Below are positions 10,436 through 23,845 of a stretch of 64,000 nt of DNA, in pieces. The first letter of the stretch is position 1. Every line of letters starts with the position of its first letter. Below the pieces are notes generated by a model. It was given only the letters and a program-made list of their open reading frames with translations, was not told the DNA's origin and did not search any database. This DNA is from Piscicola geometra (taxonomy: Eukaryota; Annelida; Clitellata; Hirudinida; Piscicolidae). Position numbers and translations under genes: made by a program. The stretch is from NCBI GenBank assembly GCA_943735955.1, contig OX030963.1, forward strand, positions 3,570,658 to 3,634,657. The letters run 5' to 3'.

Positions 10436-13400
10436 ATGCCGAAAAGTGAACAAGCTTACTAATGTATACATTTGTAAAATATTTTTATAATTTCAAGACA
10501 AAGTAAAAAAACTAAGAATAAAAAAAATTTGATAAATAAACTATTTTTTATGAGCTTACTTTTAAATCAACAGCGTCGCTATAGTAGCATTAAATGCCAC
10601 AAATGCTACCCTGAAAAATGTCAAAATCAAACAAGGTTCATTTTTATTAAAGTCTTCGAAAAATATATCTAACAACTAATAATGAATTTTACAATTTCAG
10701 AGTTTCTTATTGACTAGTTCAAAAAGTTCGCAAAAAAAAGCTGATATTGGGTGTTGAAACTGTTTTATTCTAATTTTTTTTTCTTTTAAATATTAAGATT
10801 AAATCGGCGAAATGATTAAATTATGCATTTTCAATTTTTCCAAATAAATTCATTAAATAAACTAGAATTTCAACAGAGAAAAGCCAATAAAGTTCAAATG
10901 TTTTGCGCAAAACTGCATTTTCAACGTCATGCGGAACAGAGGTTGGCAAGAAGTGACAGGGTTCGTGGTTTTACTACTAGCCACATTTTTTGGTTTCGAT
11001 AATTAATAGCTAAATAAATAAAACCAAAAAATCAAGCAACGGGGGAGGAGCTCAATTAGCACTACCACCACACAACAAACCATCCTCCAACCGCAACTAT
11101 AACTATACCGAAACCTACTACCCACTCACCCATTACCACCCCACCTAACCATTATCACCACTTCCCATTATTACTTTACCCATCCACTACTACCCCTTTC
11201 ACCCACCCATCTTTTTCCATCCCACTCACCCACAACAACCATTTTCACCCACCTACTACCACCCTCACTCACCTACTACCACCCTCAACCACCTACTACT
11301 ACCCTCACTCACCTACTACCACCCTCACCCACCTACTACCACCCTCACTCACCTACTACCACCCTCAACCACCTACTACCACCCTCAACCACCTACTACC
11401 ACCCTCAACCACCTACTACCACCCTCAACCACCTACTACCACCCTCAACCACCTACTACCACCCTCAACCACCTACTACCACCCTCAACCACCTACTACC
11501 ACCCTCAACCACCTACTACCACCCTCAACCACCTACTACCACCTACAACCACCCTCACTCACCTACTACCACCCTCAACCACCTACTACCACCCTCAACC
11601 ACCTACTACCACCCTCAACCACCTACAACCACCCTCAACCACCTACTACCACTCTCAACCACCTACTACCACCCTTAACCACCTACTATTATCCTCACTC
11701 ACCTACTACCACCCTCAACCACCTACTACCACCCTCAACCACCTACTACCACCCTCAACCACCTACTACCACCATCAACCACCTACTACCACCCTCAACC
11801 ACCTACAACCACCCTCAACCACCTACTACCACCTTCAACCACCTACTACCACCTTCAACCACCTACTACCACCCTCACCTACTTACTACCACCCTCACCC
11901 ACCTACTACCACCCTCAACCACCTACTACCACCTTCAACCACCTACTACCATCCTCACTCACCTACTACCACCTTCAACCATCTACTCATTACCACTCTC
12001 CAGCCGCAACTACAACTATAACCACAACCTACCACCACCACCATCTCCCCACTAACAACCTACCATCCTCCCCCCCCCCCCTCCCCTCCGCAACCCACTC
12101 ATCCCCCTCCCCTCCACAACCCACCCAACCCCCCCCCTAATCACTCACCCACTCATCCCCCCCCCATCACTCACCCACCCCCTACCACCAGTTCCGATTG
12201 GAACCTATACTGGTGCGACATTGCATGGATGAAGGACAGTTTCGATAACACATTCCTAGAAGAAAACACAAAGATATGCCATTTCAGAAACCACTATGAG
12301 GTGATGATGCTGATGATGATGATGGCGGTGGTGGTGGTGATGATGATGATGGAGATGATGATGATGATGATGGTGGTGGTGATGATGATGATAATGATGA
12401 TGATGATAATCATGACGATGATAATGATCAAGATGGTGATGGTGGTTGTAGTGATGATTTTGGAAGTTATTGGGATGCTGGTTATGATAATAGTTTTGAT
12501 GATGGTTGTTATATGAATGATTGAAGACTATGAGATATATTCTTCATAGAAGATTAGGTAATGATTATGGTATTCATGATGATGATACTGGTTATGATGA
12601 TGACTCTGATGACTACGACTACAGGAGTGAATAAACCGGTTTTGATGCGATTTGTGATTTAGAAAAAATGTGGGAAAAAAACTAATAGGAATTTCAATTT
12701 AAATATAATTTTAAAGTCATTTGATCATTTTAAATAATAATAATAAAACTAATAAATCAATTTAAAAACGTGTTTCCCAGCTCACCAGGAAAAATCTAAT
12801 GGTTAAAAATCTAAAGAGGTATCGGAAATTGCTGGAGAAGTTGTATGGAAAGTCGGAAGAACTAAAGTGCGATTTTTTTCCGTTAACTTTTGAACTGCCG
12901 GTAAATGAGTGGATGGGTCAGGGTAGGATGGGGAGGAGGGTGGGTCAGGGTAGGATGGGGAGGAGGGTGGGTCAGGGTAGGATGGGGAGGAGGGTGGGTC
13001 AGGGTAGGATGGGGAAGAGGGTGGGTCAGGGTAGGATGGGGAGGGTTGATGGGTCAGGGTAGGATGGGGAGGGTGGGTCAGGGTAGTATGGGGAGGGTTC
13101 ATGGGTAATGGTTTGAGTTAATGCTTGTTAAATTAATGATAATGATGGTGATGACTGTGATTATGTTTTTTATTAGAAATGTTTAAGGCTTTTCGAAATG
13201 TAGTTTTTATCCTTAAATTAAAACAACTAATTAGAAATATTAAAAATTTCAAATCCCTTTTCATCCTTCCACCTTCCCAGACAGAGTACCACATGTTTGT
13301 GGAAGAATTTCGTAAAACACCCGGTCAAATCTGGATCATGAAGCCAGTGGGCAGATCACAGGGGAAGGGAATATTCCTATTCAGAAAACTAAAGGATATT

Positions 13401-16400
13401 GTTGACTGGAAAAAGGTCGATGAGGGAAGAGAGGGTTAAGGGGGAGAAGGGGGAGAGGGATTGGATAGATGGAGAGATGGTAAAGAGCGCGTTAGTGCTT
13501 TTGAAAAAACGCGCTATACATTTATTTGATTGATTGTTTGATTGATTGATGGTTGAAGGGTGGCAAAGTGAAGGAATGGTAGAAATGTTGGTGAAAAGAC
13601 TAGCATGATGGGAATGATTGCGTTGATAAATAAAAGTAGTGCTCCACGGCTTTTGGTTGAGTTGAAGGGATAAAATTAAAACCAATAAACCCAATCCAAC
13701 TGACCCCCCCTATCAAAGCATACCTCGTACAAGGTCACTTCACACTTGCGTCACTTCACTTCCCCATCAGTCGTTGTCGAATGTCAACAATTTCAACAAC
13801 CAACCACAAGCCGAAAACAATGTCAAGGAGCCCGCCGAAGCTTACGTCGTGCAAAGGTTGATTAATTGGCCTAATTGACTAATTAGGTAATTCCTTAATT
13901 GTCCAATTATTTGAACTACTATTTAAATTTTTAATTAATTAATTAAGTTTTTTTAAAGTTTGTAATTAATTAAGTTTTTTAAAGTTTGTAGTTAATTAAG
14001 TTTTTTTAAAGTTTGTAATAAATTAAGTTTTTGGTCAAGTGTTTAATTAATTAGGTTTGTGGGTAAATGTTCAATTGATTAAGTTTTTGGTTTAGTGCTA
14101 AGCTAACTTAGTTATTCATTAAGTGTAACTCTGTAACACTGTAATCTCACCACACCACTACCAAACCATCACACCACATGATCAACACCCTAACATACCA
14201 CCACCACCACATGGCCACTCTTTCACAACAACGAAATTGCCAACACAGATACATCGACAACCCTTACTTAATAGCCGGTAGAAAGTTCGACATTAGAGTC
14301 TACGTTCTGGTCACCTCTGTGAGTGGTCACTTAAGCTTTCAAAAAATGTTTAGATTTATGTTTCTATTTTGATTTTAATTTTTTCCATTTGTTTTTATTT
14401 AAGTAGTTTTTATTTTAATAGTTCTTTAGTAGTTTTATTTTTTTGGATCAATCTTAGATATTTTGTGGAAATACATTCGCTTACTGGTCGAATAAGTCTT
14501 AATATTTTCTACATTTTATAGAATTTAAGAAATCTATAATGAATATATTTCAATTCCCCATAAATAACTTTATTTTTTATTAAAACTCAAACACCAACAC
14601 CTCTACGATGAATAACACCACCACCACCACCGCCTCCACAGTACACTCCTTTGCGTGCATGGGTGTACAGGGAGGGTTTTGCACGTCTTTCAAACACTCG
14701 CTTCTCTCTTGACTCCATCACCGACAATTGTTATTGAAATTTATTTTATTTTATTTAAAGCTTTAAATAGTTTATTATTATTTTAAAAATTTACATCATT
14801 ATTACTTTTTTAGGTTTTTTATTTATATAATTTATAAATTCTATAATAAATCATTTAAAATAAAAATACTAGCTTCACGTAATAATTTTCCATCAATAGA
14901 GCTTATGTTTAACACGCATTATGCTTAAGAGAACACTCAAAACGTTAAAGGTTTTAATTGACATGTACTCTTAGACCACACAATTGAGTCGACGACGTGA
15001 TTCGTGTGTTGTAAATTGATTTCAAATACCGATGAATATCCCAGTTAATTCACCTTTTTATTTTAAACTTCTTCCACCATCCCACAGATATCCATCTCAC
15101 CAACGTGGCCATCCAAAAAACAGCTCCTGAATATGATCCCGAAAAAGGATCTAAAGTTTGAATTAAACGTTTAAATAATTAAATTTAATTAATTAAAACT
15201 AAATTATGTAATTAAATTAAGGTAATAAAGTTGTGCATTATAAAAATGGTTATAAAATAGGCGTTATATCAACCATTGATTCAGTGGTCGGTTGAGAGGC
15301 TTAGACTCTTTTTGACGTACAAGCATGGAAAGGAAAAAGTGAGCGGTTGGTGAAGGATGGATGATGAGCTGGATGGAGGGTGAAGGGATGGATAAATAAA
15401 TAAATGTTAAATTGATAGATTGATGAATAGATGATTGATTGAAGGGTTAGCTATAATAAATAAATTTATAAAAAATATTATCAAGTTTTAAATAAAAATA
15501 TTGTAAATTATTATCAACTATCAAAATGAAAATATTAAAACTCGAATAAATTATTAAATAATTGCGCGCTTCAACACTGCATTACGTCACAGGCGGAAGA
15601 GTGTTTCAGGGAGATTGACAACATCTTTACGCAGACGCTTCAGAGTGTCCAGAAGGTGATGATACAGGTTGGAAGGGGGGAGTGAGGGCTTGGGTCTGAG
15701 TGGGGGGATAAAAAGGTTCGGAAAGATAGAAGTAGTTGGGTGGGATTTTGTAGGGACAACGGTAGATGAAGTTTGGTAGATAGGTGGAGTGTAGTTAATT
15801 GATAGGTGTGGTAGATAGGTGGGGTTGGGTAGGTAGATTGATAGGTGTGGTAGATAGGTGGGGTTGGGTTGGTAGATTGATAGGTGTGGTAGATAAGTGG
15901 CTTGAAGAAAGAGGAAAGGTTTCGGGTAGATTTTCAAAGTTTGATGGAGGGTGGGTGCTGGGAAGAAGAAGCTCAATTTTAGAAAACTTTAATTTTCCTT
16001 CGAACAGATTATTTGACAACTAAAAAAATACTTGTTCATACTAAAGTTGATATTTTCTATTTGATTATCTTGAACTAATTATTTTTAATTGACAACTTCA
16101 ACAGAGCAAACACTGCTTCGAACTTTATGGATATGATATTCTTCTGGACACGAGCTTGAAACCGTTAAGAAGCTATGATAATAATAATAATCATTATTTA
16201 TAATTTCAGATTATTATTTATAAACCACTTTATTAATATATTTATCTACCATTTCTTCCAATTAAAATATTTTCCAATTTTGAAATAGGAAAAATTAAAT
16301 AATTCTTCAAACAACCCATCCTTTAACCCATAATCCATAGGTGGTTAATTGAGATAAACGCAAGTCCGTCACTGGTGGCTAGCGACCCGGAAGACCTGCT

Positions 16401-17311
16401 GTTGAAGTCTCGACTGCTGGACGATGTGCTGAATGTGGTCGACCTGGAGAACAGGTTGGTGTGTTGGGTGTTGGGAAGGGGGTTGGGTTTGGGGCTTTGG
16501 ATGCTCGGTGTTGTCAGATGGTTAAAGGAAAACTGTGAAGTTAATGCAGTTGGGTTAGTAAATGATGGATGGAAAAATATTTGATGTAATAGATTCGTAA
16601 ATTGCGTGTGGAGGGCTTTATTGGTGGGTAGATATTGGCACTGTAATGGATGTCAAATGACTGTGGATTGGTTGTTGAATTGTAGAGAAGAGAAACCTGG
16701 TGATAGAATGAAAATACTTTGATAACGCGATAGTCAAGTATTGTAACGAAACGTAAAAACTTTCGAAACTTTTGGAAGACTTTTAGGCAATGAGAAGCGC
16801 GTTGGTGGCTTCGACTTGATTCTCGACGATGGACCTGTCTACAACGAGCAGTCCTTCTCCGACGAGAACAACAAACTTAATTCCTACTTGGGTTCGTGAT
16901 GTGGCTTTAAAATTTTCGAATTATAAATTAATTGCTAATTGGGTTTAGTTTGTAGCAATTTATTAATCATTGATTAGAATTATTAAAACTGTTCAACGAT
17001 TAAAAATTTTAATCGATATTCATCGTACTTGGTTTCGTGGAGTGGGTTTAGTTTATTTTGCAAAGTATGAAGTATCTATTTTATATTTTAGCCTATCTAA
17101 AATTTCTTCAAATTGGAGTTCAAGCCACTTAACCGTTTTTCTAATTATCATCTAGTAATAAAAGTTCCACCTTGATTATTCAAATTCAAATTATCAATAT
17201 TTTTATCTTTTTCCAGGTTGTCCTAACGACCGCATAGCGCAGCTAAGGTCTCTGTGCAAGAGCATACAATTCAGCAGGAACTGTGAAGAAGCGAAGAATA
17301 AACAGGCGTAG
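10436..17311 (+). CDS. TTLL9: TTLL9-type tubulin polyglutamylase (complete, 15 exons)
   Basis: Exons: 10436-10445, 10879-10960, 12192-12300, 12781-12900, 13281-13415, 13771-13856, 14249-14318, 14642-14729, 15088-15155, 15285-15338, 15593-15667, 16105-16163, 16341-16454, 16779-16891, 17217-17311. All phases close to 425 residues; human TTLL9 is 439. The protein is an ATP-grasp ligase that adds glutamates to tubulin of ciliary axonemes. Visible elements: YWCDIAWM and HFRNHYELTRKN near the N-terminus, [18 protein letters not shown] (about 124-141; lysine and glycine loop), [12 protein letters not shown] (about 190-201), [10 protein letters not shown] (about 235-244), [12 protein letters not shown], and the metal-binding [11 protein letters not shown] (about 320-330), then KRVGGFDL. 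Uncertain points: the 10-nt first exon (MPK) is the best of several, and exon 14 could instead start at 16786 with a 16462 donor. Most introns carry their own tandem repeat. Confidence 0.96.
11220..12000. repeat. 20-bp C/A-rich minisatellite (about 38 copies) in TTLL9 intron 2
   Basis: The unit is close to ACCACCTACTACCACCCTCA, with single-base variants (CAACC, CACTC, TTCAA). A degenerate flank starts near 11050. Confidence 0.95.
12050..12190. repeat. poly-C/CCCA-rich tract before TTLL9 exon 3
   Basis: Runs of 7-13 C with CCCACTCAT motifs reach to the acceptor CCACCAG at 12191. It may act as a long polypyrimidine tract. Confidence 0.85.
12301..12425. repeat. GAT/GGT microsatellite directly after a TTLL9 donor site
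   Basis: Begins at the GTGATGATG donor of exon 3. Reading frames through it are spurious. Confidence 0.9.
12905..13105. repeat. 27-bp G-rich minisatellite in TTLL9 intron 4, G-quadruplex-prone
   Basis: About five full units plus shorter variants, with GGG runs spaced 1-6 bases apart on the sense strand. It starts within 10 bases of the donor at 12901 (CCG|GTAAAT). The open frame of GQGRMGRRV repeats across it is intronic. Confidence 0.92.
13855..14060. repeat. about 24-bp AT-rich tandem repeat in TTLL9 intron 6
   Basis: Four to five copies of a unit containing AATTAAGTTTTTTAAAGTTTG, decaying at both ends. Confidence 0.7.
15787..15896. repeat. 39-bp G/T-rich minisatellite in TTLL9 intron 11
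   Basis: About 2.5 copies of a unit including TAGATAGGTGGGGTTGGG and ATTGATAGGTGTGG. Confidence 0.8.
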
Positions 17312-17604
17312 AAAAGAATAAGAAATGGATGGAGATTAAAAACTGGTTTAAAAAAGTCGTGTTGGTGAAAAATTGAAGATTTCAAAGAGAAGTGATTGAA
17401 CTTACGAAAGAAAACCATAAAAACTAGGAGGTGAATTTAAGAAGGAAAACTGTAGAATGTATGACTGACTGAGTGAGTGAGAGACTGTTATAATACTTGA
17501 ACTGAATATTAAAGAGATCTCCAAGACAGATAGTCGTTTGAACAACTGCTTTAACAAAGCAATGACTTGTGCACCTATGAGATTACCCTGTAATTATCTC
17601 TCAA

Positions 17605-17610
17605 TAATAA
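17605..17610 (+). terminator. candidate poly(A) signal of TTLL9
   Basis: AATAAA about 295 bases after the TTLL9 stop. AATAAA is frequent in this AT-rich DNA, so the assignment is tentative. Confidence 0.35.
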
Positions 17611-17611
17611 A

Positions 17612-18560
17612 TTCCCGTTTGTGTTAAACATAGTCTGAAATTATTGTAACTCATTATCTGGTGTATTATGTTATTTATCTTTAAATGATGTAATTAAATT
17701 ATATTATTTCATTAACTAAATAAGTTTTCAAATACTTATAAAGTTCCTATTTTCTGTGGTTTATCATTTTTTTACAGATTTTCTACACTAGTCTATCCAT
17801 TTTCAGGTTTGTAATTCCCTTTAGTTACACTATTACTTAATTAATAATTTTCAACAGAAATTCCTCAATTTTTTGAATCAAATTATTTATTTTTACTCTT
17901 TCGTTGAAAAAATTCTCCTACACTATTGTTGTCTCAAGATTTATTTTTCTACGTAATTTCATGACAACTTTATTTATTGAAGATTTTTCAATATCAATTT
18001 TTGAAGCTCGAAAAAAATGTATTTCAAGTTATGCTAACCTAAACGACATAAGTTTTTTTAAACATTTATTTGATGTATAGAGAACAGAATAATAATAATA
18101 AATTCTAGATTTTTAATAAAAATACTATTTCATGATAATAAATTTTTGTTGTTGAAATAATAGCAATTATATTATTAATAACAACAATTATATAATAAAA
18201 AAGTACTAAAAATATTTTGCAAGAGCCATAAAATAAGTACATAAAAATAATAATTGTTTGAATAATACAAAGAACGATTTTGTGCAGTTTAGTCTCAATA
18301 AATAATTTTTATTAGACATTAGTATGCTGGTAAAGAGTGAAACAATGAAATGATGATTTCAAAAAAACATATAGATTTAAACAAAGAGTTATAATAAAAA
18401 CAATGTAATTTTTTTGTAAAGTAATAAAAAATAGTAAAATTTATTTTTAAAATTTAAAATATGTTTTTTAAATAATATAAACACTTTAATTTGAAATAAT
18501 CTGGAAAAAGGTTTTAAAAATACGAAAAAATCATTGAATCCACGATATTCCTTCAATGTT
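17612..18560. other. AT-rich intergenic DNA after TTLL9
   Basis: No gene or element recognised. Confidence 0.6.
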
Positions 18561-18572
18561 GATGGAATAAAT

Positions 18573-18868
18573 CAGGACTCCCCCTTCCCCCACTTAAAAA
18601 AACATTTGTTAACTTCTGTTTAATACGAAAAATTAAGAAATCATTGAAAAGTTTTTTTAGACAGTTATAACTATAACTACAAATACTCATAATGTATTAC
18701 TATGTAAAAATTCTGTTTTATGCCATGTTTGACAAATTATGTTTGCATCAAAACAAGATTTTAAAAATGTTTTTGTTGAAAAGTGGGAAGGTCCACATTA
18801 AGGCGGACCTTCTCACTACCAAAATGTGGGGGGGTCCAGACCCCAAGTGCCCCCCGGGATCGCCGCCC
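18573..18868. mobile_element. 296-bp insertion-like segment bounded by 11-bp direct repeats
   Basis: ATGGAATAAAT occurs at 18562-18572 and again at 18869-18879. The enclosed piece starts CAGGACTCCCCC. Its GC-rich end contains two hairpins, GAAGGTCC facing GGACCTTC and GGGGTCCAGACCCC, unlike the AT-rich surroundings. No coding capacity is seen. It may be a non-autonomous DNA transposon or a retroposed piece. Confidence 0.5.
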
Positions 18869-18911
18869 ATGGAATAAATGATTAAAAAAACATTCACAAT
18901 AGTTTTGTGAA

Positions 18912-19100
18912 CAGCGATGGTGTAATGTTATGACACCGCCTCGTTACTCCGAACGTCATGAGTTCGATCCCTGTCGTCGCCGAGCGAGGAGAGGACTGTG
19001 GAAGCGCTTCGTGAAAGCAAGAAGCGCAAAAAACAAGCATGGAGAAATGAATTTCTACTCATGTTAGAGTCTACGTTGACGTGCTAATGCACTGGGAACA
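18912..19100 (+). mobile_element. tRNA-derived SINE
   Basis: The tRNA-like head carries an A-box-like GATGGTGTAATGTTATGAC (18916-18934) and a good B box GAGTTCGATCCC (18960-18971), spaced as in an internal Pol III promoter. It is followed by a non-tRNA body (GAAGCGCTTCGTGAAAGC) ending near GGGAACAAGAGAGACC. The acceptor stem and anticodon arm do not form a functional tRNA, so I call a SINE rather than a tRNA gene. Confidence 0.65.
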
Positions 19101-19912
19101 AGAGAGACCTTAAAAATAGAACAAAAATATGTCCCAAAAAATCTTTAAATTTAAGTATATAAAAAATAAAGTTATATTTTAAAAGCTCTTTAAACATATT
19201 TGTAAATAAGAAATATGTTTAAAATTATTTTTTTCGCGTGTTGAAGTTGAATGTTTCGTGGTTGGATATGTTGCTCTTTTATGATGTGGTGCATGTCTCG
19301 TCTTTTCTATTATGTTTCTATTGTATTCTTGAAATTAAAAACTTTAATTTTATTTTAAGGCAAAATATTCTATTTCAGGTCAAGGTCAGTTTCTTGAAAC
19401 TAATAATGATGTGGAATTAAAGCGTCAAAGTGTTTTTAATAGGATTAAATATATTTTCATGGCTGCTTTTATCTTTAAAAAAGTTTTTTATTTGTTTTAT
19501 CTTTTACTTTTTCATGTCTTTTTTGACCATTTATTTTCATTTTTTGAACGGAATATTTTTATTTTAAAATAGGATTAATTGTTTTTGTCTGTCCTACTTA
19601 GATTCATTTTTATAAAAATAAAGTATTTTAAAATGAATTACTTTTTGTATTAAAAAAAATGCAAGTATTATTAGAAGCAAACTTTTTGGTTTAAGTGCTA
19701 ATAATATTAGGTAAATATTACTGGTTTTTACAAGTTTAAACCACAGGCAGTGAAGAGAAAGCTATGAAAAAACCATTCCGTTAAGAAAAAGAGGTTTTTT
19801 GACCTCCTATCTACGCCCACTCGATGATGATGATTATAAAAATGGTAACATATAACACTATAAAAGACACTATTATTAACACCACAACTACCAGTAAAAC
19901 TACCAAACAAAT
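19101..19912. other. AT-rich DNA, nothing recognised
   Basis: Poly-T rich, without splice-bounded coding segments. Confidence 0.55.
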
Positions 19913-20715
19913 AATACTACAAATAACTTTAAAACTAACACAAATACAACTAACACAAACACAACTAAAACAAATACAACTAACATAAATACAACTAACA
20001 CAAATACAACTAACATAAATACAACTAACACAAATACAACTAACACAAATACAACTAACAAAAATACAACTAACACAAATACAACTAACACAAATACACT
20101 GAAACTAACACTAAAACTATGACTAACAATACTTATGACTAACAATACTTCCGACTAACAATACTTATGACTAACAATACTTTTGACTAACAATACTTAT
20201 GACTACCAATACTTATAACTAACAATACTTTTGACTAACAATACTTATGACTAAAAATACTTTTGACTAACAATACTTCCGACTAACAATACTTATGACT
20301 AACAATACTTTTGACTAACAATACTTTTGACTAACAATACTTATGACTAAAAATACTTTTGACTAACAATACTTTTGACTAACAAAACATTATGACTAAC
20401 AATACTTATGACTACCAATACTTATAACTAACAATACTTTTGACTAACAATACTTATGACTACCAATACTTATAACTAACAATACTTATGACTAACAATA
20501 CTTTTGACTAACAATACTTATGACTAACAATACTTTTGACTAACAATACTTATGACTAACAATACTTTTGACTAACAATACTTATGACTAACAATACTTT
20601 TGACTAACAATACTTATAACTAACAATACTTTTGACTAACAGTACTTATGACTAACAATACTTATGACTAACAATACTTATGACTAACAAAACATTATGA
20701 CAAACAAAACAAAGA
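19913..20715. repeat. two adjacent related minisatellites (15-bp then 16-bp units)
   Basis: 19913-20100 repeats AATACAACTAACACA. 20110-20715 repeats AATACTTATGACTAAC with variants TTTGAC, TATAAC and TCCGAC, about 38 copies. The units share AATAC and CTAAC, suggesting one arose from the other. Confidence 0.93.
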
Positions 20716-21012
20716 TGACTGACAATACAACAAAGACTGACAAAACAACGAATAAAACGACAGAACAAATAAAACTTGAATGATAAATAAAACTATAACT
20801 ATTATAGCTAAACTACCCTTGCAAACACCAATACAACTACAATACAACTACACTAAATCTAAAAGTACCACTACAATTAATAAAAAACACTACAACTAAC
20901 ACTACAACTAATAGAACCACACTACAATTAGCACTACCACTACATTCAAAACTACAACACTTAACCTTATAAAACAACATACACTACAACTATTGGAATG
21001 CCACATTACAGT

Positions 21013-21079
21013 TGCTTAACTAATCTTCTCACACGATCATCACGAATCCCCGCTGTTTCATTCAACGCTGCCCGTATCT
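21013..21079 (-). CDS. orphan candidate terminal exon
   Basis: After a possible acceptor (TTTTGGGTAG, minus strand) the frame reads IRAALNETAGIRDDRVRRLV then KQL and a stop. The composition is protein-like and sits in an AT desert. No partner exons were found, and it could be a transposon remnant. The family is not recognised. Confidence 0.25.
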
Positions 21080-21299
21080 ACCCAAAATATTATTAATTTT
21101 GTTGAATTTTTTATCCAAAACGATTCAACGCTGTAATTATTTTGCTTTTTAGGTTTTAGGCGTGATTATATAAAAAACATTGTTAATTTTAAAAAAATTT
21201 AATTAATTATTTTATTTAGTCTAATGGTGTGTGAAAAAAAGATCCAATAAGGTTATTAAGTAGATGAGTGAATCAAAGACTGACTGGATGGCTTGAATA

Positions 21300-21440
21300 G
21301 ATAGATTAATGGGTTAATGGGTGAATTGGTGAATGAGTGAGTTGGTTAATTGGCGAATGGGTGAATTGGTGAATGAGTGAGTTGGTTTATTGGTGAACGG
21401 GTTAATTGGTGAAGGGGTTAATCGGTGAATGGGTGGGTTA
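21300..21440. repeat. GAATTGGTGAATGGGTGA-type degenerate tandem repeat
   Basis: Units of GTGAATGAGTGAGTTGGT and GTGAATTGGTGAATGG alternate irregularly. Confidence 0.75.
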
Positions 21441-21454
21441 ACGATTGAATGCGG

Positions 21455-22258
21455 AATTGTTTGACGAAGGATTATGAATATTATAGAAGTGCCAGCTCTA
21501 ATGCTAAGAACAATGGTCAACAACGCTAGAGCAAATATAGAGAATATATGTAGAAGTGAATTAAAAGAATGGAGAAAATTCAAATCTTTAAAAATAATTA
21601 GAATGGTGGAGATTATAATTATAATTAATTAAAATTATTAATGATCATAATAATTAACATAAATTTTTAATTTTAAATAATATAATCGATATTAATATTA
21701 TATAACTCGTAACGTGGAAGTAAAAATTAAATCGATATATTATAAAACTCATCTTGCGTCACACATTCCAAGTTGAAGCAAGAAAATTGTGTTTTATAAT
21801 TTTCATAAATATTTATTATTATTAAACAAATTTATATATTTTTTATATATTTTAACGTTTTATTCTGTTGAGTTGTTTTCACTTCATGTATTTTAAACAT
21901 TTTAATTGTAAAAATGTTTTCTGGTTTATTTTGTAACCTATTATCATATGATAGATACATTTTGACAATAAATACTCTCTCACAATGGCAATCTTTATCT
22001 CAGTCACAATGAAAAATGAAATAAAGCGTCAACATCACACATCGCTTGATTGGCGGTTTGACGTCTGCAGTTTCAAGTCGCAAATATTAATGGGATCTCA
22101 CAGCGAAATGGCCTATGATTTATTAAAATTTTCTTTATCATTCATTAATTGTCCATTGATAGCTTTTAGTTACTTAATTATTATGGTTAATTGTTGTTAA
22201 TTATTTTTTAAATGCTATTAATGTAGTTATATTAAATGAATTTTATTGTCTTTCGCTT
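21455..22258. other. AT-rich DNA with two weak coding-like islands
   Basis: Plus-strand frames near 21473-21625 (containing NIIEVPALMLRTMVNNARAN) and 22008-22140 (containing HTSLDWRFDVCSFKSQILMG) look more protein-like than their surroundings. They lack good splice sites and do not join to each other. I do not call genes here. Confidence 0.3.
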
Positions 22259-22299
22259 ATGCTACATTTCTATTTCATTATTGTAATTGTTAAATTTTG

Positions 22300-23431
<1,132 letters not shown>

Positions 23432-23432
23432 C

Positions 23433-23506
23433 ATGAGACATTCTACAGTGAACGACGGGACGCCTACCTATGAAGGCGAGGTTTCTAAGAAGGATCTTCA
23501 TAAGGT
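23433..23506 (+). CDS. orphan exon-like island after the TAG array
   Basis: Frame reads MRHSTVNDGTPTYEGEVSKK then DLHK up to a possible donor AAG|GTATTC at 23507. It directly abuts the microsatellite, so the 5' boundary is unknown. The composition is non-repetitive and hydrophilic. It could be a transposon remnant or an exon whose acceptor lies in the array. The family is not recognised. Confidence 0.22.
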
Positions 23507-23845
23507 ATTCAAACATATTGCATACCCCGCGCTCCAACACACACTTCGAATTACTTCACATTACTTTAAACTAAAATCTTCGAATTGCTGATTGAATTAT
23601 CTCAATCAATACATTTTATAGTACATATTAAATCATTTTATTTAATTGCTTTTATTGTTAATTAATTTTTATTTCTTTTTTCTGTAAGAGCCGCCATGAG
23701 AACCATCAATCATGCTTGGATATCAAAATATTTTTTATCTTTACAATACTTCTATTGCATATAAAAAATACTATTATATACAATAAAGAAATACATATTC
23801 AAAATTGTAATCTTTGCAAGTTGTTCAAAACAACAGTCTCGAACA

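Noticed and set aside
11220..12000. CRISPR-like array of 20-bp repeats
   Set aside because: Repeats are contiguous without spacers and lie in an intron of an animal gene.
12799..13108. G-Q-G-R-M-G-R-R-V repeat protein
   Set aside because: The first part is TTLL9 exon 4; the repeated part is intronic minisatellite after a good donor.
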